From positions 1 to 64,000 of the forward strand of contig NZ_CANLOB010000004.1 of the NCBI RefSeq assembly GCF_947492815.1: a stretch of DNA of 64,000 nt, in the 5' to 3' direction. A model generated the notes under the pieces. The model was not told the origin of the DNA and made no database searches. It worked only from the letters and a program-made list of their open reading frames with translations. The translations under genes and the position numbers were made by a program. Of the stretch, positions 44,113 to 51,500 are shown in pieces; position 1 is the first letter of the stretch; each line of letters starts with the position of its first letter. This DNA comes from an uncultured Dokdonia sp. (lineage in GTDB: Bacteria; Bacteroidota; Bacteroidia; Flavobacteriales; Flavobacteriaceae).

Positions 44113-45453
44113 ATGGTAGTATATCTTTTTCAAACAACGGTGGTTTTTTCTATACTCTATCTCGTTTATAAAATGATTTTTAGTAGATTAACGTTTCATT
44201 TTTTAAACAGATGGTTTTTAGTACTCATCATTCCGATTTCGCTCATACTCCCACTACTTATACAGATACTACCTCCTATAGAACAGCATCCTATCGAGGA
44301 AATTCCACAGTTATTTGAACATATAGCTATAGTAACAACTCCTGATTTGGTAACGGATAGTGTTTCTTCAAACGTCGATTATTCTTCATTAGATTATATG
44401 ACTATCATCACTATTATATATTTAATAGGCATTGGAATTGGTTTGTTTCGTTTTTGCTTAAGTCTATATCGTTTGTATGCTATCAAAAAACAAAGTAGTA
44501 TTATACAAAAAGATACATATAGTGTTTATGAAGCCCCTGTTGCTGATGTGTTTTCATACCTACATTGGATTTTTATTCCTAAAGGGAAAGTATATGACCC
44601 TTTAGTAATTACACATGAAAAAGCACATATTCAATTGAGACATACTTTAGATATCCTTCTTGTTGAAGTGTATATTGTATTTTTTTGGTGGAATCCTTTT
44701 GTATATCTGTATAGGAAATCCCTAAAATCTATTCATGAATATCAGGCAGATCATTATGTGCTTTCAAAGAATGTGAAAACTTCAGACTATTTACAATTGA
44801 TTGCTCACCACTTAACCATCCCAAAGCGAAATCATCTTTATAGTTATTTTCATACGCCTATTCTCAAAAAACGAATTCAAATGATGACTAAAAAAACTTC
44901 TCATTATCGACTCAAAATTGTGTATGTACTACTAATTCCCATATGTGTTTTATGTATGGTTGCTTTTACCAAACCCACAACCAAAACCACAATTCTAAAT
45001 GATGTACTAATGGTAAACACGTTTTCTGAGACTCCTACGGCTTCAGTGAATCCTACTTTTGTATTTCCCATAGAAGGAAGCTCTAAGGAGCAGATTACGG
45101 CTTTGTTTGATGTGACTATAAAAGACCCCAAGACAAGAAAAACCAAAGTACATACAGGAATAGATATTAGAGCGTCTATAGGAACGCCTATTATCGCAAC
45201 AGCAGATGGTACTGTTTTGCTATCTAAAAAAGTAGGTGCATGGGGAAATTTATTAAAGCTCAAGCATGAAAATGGGTATGAAACTTGGTATGCGCATTTA
45301 AAAGATTTTGAGGCTCATTATGGACAATCTGTAAAAAAAGGAACTATTATTGGATATGTAGGAATGACAGGTAATACTACAGGCCCACATCTTCACTATG
45401 AATTACGATACAATAAAAAGTCATTAAATCCCCTTGACTATTTAAAAGAATAA
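44113..45453 (+). CDS. BlaR1-like M56 membrane peptidase fused to an M23 endopeptidase domain
   Basis: This 446-aa protein has three N-terminal hydrophobic segments (about 3-22, 35-52, 95-118), then an M56 zinc-protease domain with HEKAH at 168-172 and the third ligand region IHEYQAD (E209), and a fourth membrane segment (about 270-290). After a linker, residues about 345-446 are an M23/LytM domain: HTGIDIRASIGTP, VGAWGNLLKLKHENGYETWYAHL and TGPHLHYELR. BlaR1 proteins carry a penicillin-binding sensor outside; here a peptidoglycan peptidase takes its place. The protein could sense or cut peptidoglycan and signal to the adjacent BlaI-type repressor. The stop of that gene is 2 bp before this start. 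Confidence 0.87.
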   Translation: MVVYLFQTTVVFSILYLVYKMIFSRLTFHFLNRWFLVLIIPISLILPLLIQILPPIEQHPIEEIPQLFEHIAIVTTPDLVTDSVSSNVDYSSLDYMTIITIIYLIGIGIGLFRFCLSLYRLYAIKKQSSIIQKDTYSVYEAPVADVFSYLHWIFIPKGKVYDPLVITHEKAHIQLRHTLDILLVEVYIVFFWWNPFVYLYRKSLKSIHEYQADHYVLSKNVKTSDYLQLIAHHLTIPKRNHLYSYFHTPILKKRIQMMTKKTSHYRLKIVYVLLIPICVLCMVAFTKPTTKTTILNDVLMVNTFSETPTASVNPTFVFPIEGSSKEQITALFDVTIKDPKTRKTKVHTGIDIRASIGTPIIATADGTVLLSKKVGAWGNLLKLKHENGYETWYAHLKDFEAHYGQSVKKGTIIGYVGMTGNTTGPHLHYELRYNKKSLNPLDYLKE

Positions 45454-45532
45454 CATAATCTTTATTTATTTACGTTACGTATGTAGTTACGTTAAATAAC
45501 ACATATACCCACATCCCTATTTTAATTATTTT

Positions 45533-46435
45533 ATGAAACGTTTCCTTTTTTTAATTGTTTGTTTAGTTACTTCTCAAGGATTTAGTCAAATTTTAGATGC
45601 AAGCATTGCCAGATTAGATGCTATTTCTTTTTCGGAACGACTTGATATAGTTATAAAAAAACATAAAAGTGATAGTCTATCACAAGTATATATGACCGAA
45701 AATTGGGATGCCACGACGTTTAATCCTTATAAAGAGTATAGACAAACCTTTCCTTTTCAAATTTCATTTTCAGACAGTGTATACATCTCTCCAATCACTC
45801 GTCAAAAAGTAGTGACTTCTCGGTATGGATGGCGTAACCGACGTGCACATAAAGGCATCGATATAGATTTGATTACAGGAGATGATGTACTGGCTATGTT
45901 TGATGGTAAAGTGCGTGCCGTACGTACATTTAGAGGTTTGGGGAAAACCGTTGTCATAAGACATAACAATGGTTTAGAGACTGTATATGCACATCTTTCC
46001 AAGCAATCAGTGAAGGAAAATGATACGATTACCAAAGGAACCATCATAGGTAAAGGAGGTAATACAGGAAATTCTAGAGGAAGTCATTTACATCTTATTG
46101 TAAGTTATAGAGGCATGTATATCAACCCTGAATATTTATTCGAATTTACAGAAGAAAATAAGATTCGTAGTCAAGAACTTTGGGTCACTAGAAGATGGGT
46201 AACGCCTTACTTACATAGTTCTAAAAGACAAAGCACTATTCTTATTGCTATTTCAGAAGAAGAAGCACTTCAAAATGAAGAAAAACAACAAAAAGTCTAT
46301 ATCGTCAAAAAAGGAGATACACTTTCTAAAATTGCTAATCGACATCATACGTCTATAACAGCCATTTGTAAAGAGAATTCAATTAAAAAGACGAGTACAT
46401 TGCGTATAGGCCAACAATTGGTGGTGAATAAGTAA
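45533..46435 (+). CDS. Secreted M23 peptidase with LysM
   Basis: This 300-aa protein has a signal peptide (about 1-18). The M23 domain runs from about 105 to 205 (YGWRNRRAHKGIDIDL, NNGLETVYAHLSKQ, GNSRGSHLHLIVSYRG) with the expected H…D and HLH zinc ligands. A C-terminal LysM follows at about 253-298 (VYIVKKGDTLSKIANRHHTSITAICKENSIKKTSTLRIGQQL). It should cut peptidoglycan cross-links while bound by LysM. It lies 79 bp downstream of the M56-M23 gene and is a plausible member of the same regulon. Confidence 0.9.
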   Translation: MKRFLFLIVCLVTSQGFSQILDASIARLDAISFSERLDIVIKKHKSDSLSQVYMTENWDATTFNPYKEYRQTFPFQISFSDSVYISPITRQKVVTSRYGWRNRRAHKGIDIDLITGDDVLAMFDGKVRAVRTFRGLGKTVVIRHNNGLETVYAHLSKQSVKENDTITKGTIIGKGGNTGNSRGSHLHLIVSYRGMYINPEYLFEFTEENKIRSQELWVTRRWVTPYLHSSKRQSTILIAISEEEALQNEEKQQKVYIVKKGDTLSKIANRHHTSITAICKENSIKKTSTLRIGQQLVVNK

Positions 46436-46475
46436 TAAAGATGATGAGTATGCATTAACATAGGGTTCTCTTTTT

Positions 46476-46579
46476 GAGGTATGAATCTCACAAGTACGCT
46501 TTACCGTTTTGCTCTCCCTATGGTCGTGAACCTGCCTGTCGTTAGGCAAGTCTCGCAAGTTCAATTTCGCGAAAGCGTA
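46476..46579. repeat. Long composite palindrome repeat with nested insert
   Basis: A partial first unit (GGTATGAATCTCACAAG, 46478-46494) precedes a full unit 46495-46579. Left end TACGCTTTACCGTTTTGC, middle TCTCCCTATGGTCGTGAACC, then the nested palindrome CTGCCTGTCGTTAGGCAAG, then TCTCGCAAGTTCAATTTCGC and GAAAGCGTA. Compared with the copy at 4437, the nested block is an insertion. Confidence 0.8.
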
Positions 46580-46613
46580 CTCCATCATTGTAATTACTCT
46601 TTTTGCACAGAAA

Positions 46614-46982
46614 TTATATTATCATCCTCATTTTATCCATGGGTTTATTCATAGGGTCTACTCCTACCATATATGGTTCCTGAGCTACACTAATTTCCAG
46701 CGTTGTTTTTGTGTGGTAATTTGATGTTTATTAAGATATAATGATTCATTACTATCTTTTGCATAGACACCTATTTCAATCCAACCATTGATAGGGATTT
46801 CATTTTCTTTTCCTTCAGTGTCTTGGCGATACTTTGACGTTTCTATTTCTAAAGAGATTTGATATTGATGATCCGATAATGTATTATATGAAGCACTCAC
46901 GGTTTTATTTTTATAAAAAGTTACGGTTTCAAATAAATCTGTGATGGTGTATTTTGAGGTATTTACGGTAACTAAAAATCAT
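46614..46982 (-). pseudogene. C-terminal remnant of an M1-type aminopeptidase (ABC permease-associated)
   Basis: The leftward frame reads YTITDLFETVTFYKNKTVSA…HQYQISLEIETSKYRQDTEGKENEIPINGWIEIGVYAKDSNESLYLNKHQITTQKQR. It then shifts frame (near 46695) and continues TLEISVAQEPYMVGVDPMNKPMDKMRMII to a stop at 46614-46616. This is the C-terminal region of the Bacteroidota ABC permease/M1 aminopeptidase fusion (…PINDWIEIGVF…GIDPYNKLIDR). The upstream ~1000 residues are absent (stop at about 46983), so it is a 5'-truncated, frameshifted relic. Confidence 0.8.
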
Positions 46983-47124
46983 ATAGAAAATATAGAAGGA
47001 AATCGTATTATCATACGAGGAACAATTATTCCTATTGGACAAACCTATAAGTCTAATATTCACTGACTATTATCATAAAAATATTTTCTTTATTTTTAAC
47101 TACTAACTATTAAAACACCCCATT

Positions 47125-47394
47125 ATGGCTACAAAAGATATGATCTTAGGCAAATTGCAAACCTTGATTACAGAAGACTTTAATGATCCAAAAGCAGCAT
47201 TTTCATTTTTTGATAAGGACGGTGATGGTAAATTAAGTAGAAAAGAAATCGTTCGATTGCTTAAAAAAGCTGAAATATCAGGTTTAATACGTGGTTTTGT
47301 AGCTTCTAAACTCATAGATGGTTATAGTAAAGATGGCGATGCACAGGTGAGCTGGGATGAGTTTAAGGCTGCGTTAGATGAGATAAAAGAATAA
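47125..47394 (+). CDS. Small EF-hand protein
   Basis: This 89-aa protein has two EF-hand loops: DKDGDGKLSRKE (about residues 32-43) and SKDGDAQVSWDE (about 71-82). Position-1 Asp is kept in the first; the second begins with Ser but retains the Asp/Glu ligands at 3, 5 and 12. It has no signal peptide, so it would bind Ca2+ in the cytoplasm. Bacterial EF-hand proteins of this size serve as buffers or sensors. It is a single gene with the MITE-like element 5 bp after its stop. Confidence 0.85.
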   Translation: MATKDMILGKLQTLITEDFNDPKAAFSFFDKDGDGKLSRKEIVRLLKKAEISGLIRGFVASKLIDGYSKDGDAQVSWDEFKAALDEIKE

Positions 47395-47399
47395 TATTA

Positions 47400-47548
47400 G
47401 CCGTTGTGCATTTTGAATACATTTCTTGATTTCCCCCTCTCAGAAGGGTGAATCAAAGAAATCTTCATTAGTTCCTTTAGGATTTGAAGTAAATAATGAA
47501 GATTGACAGGATAATATGCTCGTTGTTTTGTCAAGATGCACAACGGGT
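47400..47548. repeat. MITE-like structured element, copy 2 (partner at 4209-4359)
   Basis: It begins GCCGTTGTGCAT and ends ATGCACAACGGG. The inner parts (TTTTGAATAC..ATTTCTTGATTTCCCCCT, AGAAGGGTGAATCAAAGAAA, TCTTCATTA…TAATGAAGA) are nearly identical to copy 1. Where copy 1 has T paired with A in the terminal stem (GTGT/ACAC), this copy has C paired with G (GTGC/GCAC). It lies between the EF-hand gene and the end of the nuclease gene. Confidence 0.82.
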
Positions 47549-47573
47549 TAATATTTAATTTCTATACGGGATA

Positions 47574-47597
47574 TATACGCTTTCGCGAAAGCGTATA
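47574..47597. repeat. Short-form palindrome repeat, perfect 24 bp
   Basis: Core CGCTTTCGCGAAAGCG flanked by TATA, between the MITE-like element and the stop of the nuclease gene. Confidence 0.9.
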
Positions 47598-47641
47598 CAA
47601 CAAACATTACATGGTATAGTGTCTTGTATAAAATCAAGATG

Positions 47642-48592
47642 CTATAGAATTAAATTAGTTTGAGATGATGGTCTTCTCGCTGAACGACTTCTTGTTCTGG
47701 TTGTTACAGATTCTGGTTGTATATCAATCTCATCTAATATTAATTCTTCAGGCGTATCCTCAATGAATAGCTCTTTTGCTTTTGCAAAACTCAGATTCCC
47801 AATATTCTCTATAAAAGATACGTGTACTTGGTACGTTGCAGCATCTTTAAAATTCTGAAAGAGATCTACCGATTCTAAAACGTCTCCTCTAAAACGTGGT
47901 TCTACAATATTACGTTGATATAATAGTCGTTTTTGACTTGTTAGAAATCCTGTTCTATACAATTCACCTTCCCGTATATAATAAATGATTTTAAAAAATA
48001 ATGTAGGAATTTGAATGGTCTCCCCTTTTACTTTTGTGACAAACTTTGGATCTGTATCTAATAAAAGTGGCCCTGTTATTAACGAAATTTTAAGCGATTG
48101 TTTTACAACCTCATGATGTAAAATATAGTCTTCTATACGTTTCCAAACACCTCTATTTAAACGATCTACTTGTGGAGTGGCATTGGTGTAATAAAAAGTA
48201 GATCTAGCTGCTTTTTTAGCACTTCTTTTGCTTTTGCCCCATTGTACATCTTGTCGTTTTGTAAGGTGTCCCCTATCAAAATCACTACCATCAGCACCGT
48301 ATAATTCGGCTCCTAATTGAAATTCTCTAGGAATTCGCTTATCCTTTTTCCATTGATCTCCACTAGAGAAAAGATCTTCTCTTTTAATAGCTCTAAATAA
48401 TTTTCCGTCAATATTAGAAGCCGTATAATAAGGGAATTTCCTAAACGGATTCTGTAATACACTATAATTAGAATACTCTAAATAGAAATCTTCCACTTGA
48501 AATGGTTGATTCTTAAATTTTTCTATTTCAGCAGAGGCAATCTTAGGAATAGGTACTACATGTCCTTCAAGAAAATGGGGAACATATGCCAT
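47642..48592 (-). CDS. DRGH-type non-specific DNA/RNA endonuclease (NucA/EndoG family)
   Basis: This 316-aa protein has no signal peptide. The nuclease core has the family motif SDFDRGHLTKRQDVQWG with DRGH at 106-109 (catalytic His109), followed by the metal-binding helix TNATPQVDRLNRGVWKRIEDYI (N137, N146, E154), as in Serratia/EndoG-type beta-beta-alpha-metal nucleases. The N-terminus (about 1-60) and C-terminus (about 255-316, ending in an RTRSRSARR tail) are extra. Secreted members use a signal peptide; this one seems cytoplasmic, so uncontrolled activity would harm the host. It begins 7 bp after the 1822-aa CHAT/hydrolase gene, so it is probably its effector partner. Confidence 0.88.
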   Translation of the reverse strand: MAYVPHFLEGHVVPIPKIASAEIEKFKNQPFQVEDFYLEYSNYSVLQNPFRKFPYYTASNIDGKLFRAIKREDLFSSGDQWKKDKRIPREFQLGAELYGADGSDFDRGHLTKRQDVQWGKSKRSAKKAARSTFYYTNATPQVDRLNRGVWKRIEDYILHHEVVKQSLKISLITGPLLLDTDPKFVTKVKGETIQIPTLFFKIIYYIREGELYRTGFLTSQKRLLYQRNIVEPRFRGDVLESVDLFQNFKDAATYQVHVSFIENIGNLSFAKAKELFIEDTPEELILDEIDIQPESVTTRTRSRSARRPSSQTNLIL

Positions 48593-48599
48593 AATTATT

Positions 48600-51500
48600 T
48601 TATTGCTCTTTTAATTTATTGATTTCTTCTTTGATTTGTTTTAATTGCATTAATACCGTCTCATCTTTTGTATAGTGTTCTATAAAACTGATTTGTAAGA
48701 TCTCTATATGTATATACCTTGGACTATATAATTGTTGGAATACATCTTTAAATTTATTGACAATATCAAGATTTTCATTTGCTACAAAATCATCTTTTAA
48801 AAGTGTTAATGCATATCCTAGTTCGGCAATTCCAATACGTACTTCTAAAGCTACATTTGAAGTGTCTTTTGTAAAGATGTCTTTATAAAGAGTTAAAATA
48901 TGTATTTTGATTTCTTCGTCATCTGTAATTCCTTCAAAGGCTTCACATGTTTTGAGGTGATCAAATAATGTCCCTTCATCATATGACTCTAAGATGCGAC
49001 CTATAAAAATCATATTGGTTGCAGCATCTAAACAGTCTGAATCATATAAATCATTAGAAATAGAAAAACTTTCTGCAAATCCACTAAACGCTTTACGTAG
49101 ATAATAAACAGCATCTTTAGGAACTGTTTTTGTTTTTCTTTTGGATTTTGGTTTTACATCTAGTTTCATAGAAGCAAACTTATACGCATTTGCTATGATA
49201 TTTATCCTTCCTGGATTTCTTCCAATAAGAGATAAAAATTCAATTTCTTGTAACTCTTCTTCTAGTGTTTCTTTTTCAAACTTTCGAGTTTTAATAATAC
49301 AATATTGTTCTAATGCACCAATAGAGAAAGTTCCTTTGCCATATTTAAAGAGTTCTTTAAACTTTTGACATGCAATATCATATTCATCTAATTCATTATA
49401 TATCAGCGCTTCTTTTTCTAGAACTAAGGCATCAAGCAGATTTGATTTTTCTGCTTTCTCCATGTATCGGTTTAATTTCTGCAAGGTCTCCTCTCTGTTA
49501 TTTTTACGATCTCGAATAGCGTTTAACAGATTATCCATATCTGTATGTACCTGTGTCTCTATTACATAGTCTAACAAATCTTCTTTGCTGTATTTTCTAT
49601 TACTAAATGTATAGAATTGATTTCCATAACATTGGTAAGCCCCCCAAGTATTTGTAGATCGGTGATTTTGAAAGCATGATAATCTTGCTTTTTGTACAGA
49701 TGTACCAAAATTATATCCATCTAACATATTCTTATAAAAAGTTTCAGAAAAATCTTCTGCTGCAGCATCATCTACAGCCCATCCAGAAATAATAATTGCT
49801 TTTACACCCATTTCTATAAGCTGCGTACCTACATTGGCTGCCAGTCGATACCTCTCTCTGCTATAAGATTCATCACTAGCCTTCATAGCGCCAGAGTAAC
49901 AGCAATTTATAAATACAAATTCAGGTACATATCCAATCTGTCTTAATTTCTGTGGATCAATAAAAATACCATCTCCTATCGCAATACCTACACTACCTTT
50001 CTCTATATCGTAGAGTCCATGTCCAGCAAAGTGCATGATTTTATATTGCTCATTATATAATTCGGTTGTAATTTTTAAAGACGATTCGTTGATACAAGTA
50101 AAAGTATCATATCCATTAGCACTTAATGTATTTGAAACTGATTCTGCTTCTATTTTTGCTGCAGGAAGTTGTGGCAATGTGTCATCATTATAGATAGGAT
50201 CGCCTATAATAAGTACATTCTTATTATTATGGGTCACTTGATCAAAACGTTCTATATCTGCTGTAACTAATTGTCTTATAAATGTTGACCCAACAGCAAT
50301 AGGGGTATCATCTTTCTTTGTGTGATGCAATAATTCCCATGGGATCTGTGCAGATTTTTTATCCACTTTGATAATCAGATTTCCTTGATTTCTAAACACA
50401 TCTTTGAAGCCATTTGGAATTAGCATTTCAAACAATGTCTTAGACAAGCGTCTATCCCAATTAGAGGTATTTGCTTGTTGTAACAATAAATGTTCTATAT
50501 CTTTAAAATCAATACCTATAAATTCCTCTTCTACTCTTGCTAATCCATTAGAAGCATAATATTTAAATCCATTTTTCACAATTCCTTGATCACCAGAAAC
50601 ACTCGTTTGTGTTATATGAAGGTTAAACCAAGAAGTGTATGTGTTTGTAGTAAACGTTTGTTTTTTCTTAGCACCTGTTCTACGTACAATACCTTTGTTT
50701 AATGTAAATGGAATGCGATGATCATCATATTTGATTTTGCTTAAAGAGAAATAGGCTTCACTCGCAATAGATTCATAATAGTTTATAATTTCAATATGCG
50801 TAATAGGTTTTAGACCTTGTTTTGCTCCTGTTTCTTTTAAGTATGCATTAGCCTTTGCAACTCCTAGTAAAATTCCTTTTAAAGACTCTTCGATAGGAAG
50901 TTTACCATATCCTATTCCCATTAATATAAAAGAAATTCCAGTTGCATACTTTTTAGCTTGCGGTAGCGTGTAATTATCACGCATAAACATCGCATACTTT
51001 AACACAGCATTTTTCACTGTTTTAGAAAGTAAAAATTGCGTCAATGTTTCTGTGGTACCTAAACCACAAATAATAGCTCCTTTAGGTTGTGTCTCTAAGT
51101 TAAAAAAGACTTCGCTCTCCCCTATTTTTCCGGGATAGTATCCAATACCCATACGATGTGACAAACGATGCTCTAAATAGCCATCTAATGCTTTTTCAGC
51201 ACTTAAAATAAGATCCATAAAGAAATGCCCCACCATTACTGGATAATAAGATTCTTTTAAATCTCCATTAACAACGGTTATTTCAAATGTATCTGATGAT
51301 ATTTCTTTTGCTTTTTCAGTACCAAATACAGCATTCAATACAGCATCAGAATCTGCAAGAGGTTCAACATATTCGTGTACATCTGTGATCACCTCTCCAC
51401 TTCTTGTATTGGAAGGGGGTTGTGTATCTAATTTGTTTGTTTTACCACGTTCTAAAAGCTCCATGACTCCATCAAACATAGATGGATCATTGGCTAATTC

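Noticed and set aside
43727..45453. Beta-lactam resistance locus
   Set aside because: The BlaI/BlaR1 resemblance is only in the repressor and M56 parts; there is no penicillin-binding sensor domain and no beta-lactamase gene nearby.
47642..48592. Secreted nutritional nuclease
   Set aside because: No signal peptide, lipobox or transmembrane segment is present, and the gene is locked in an operon with the CHAT protein. An unconventional export route cannot be excluded.
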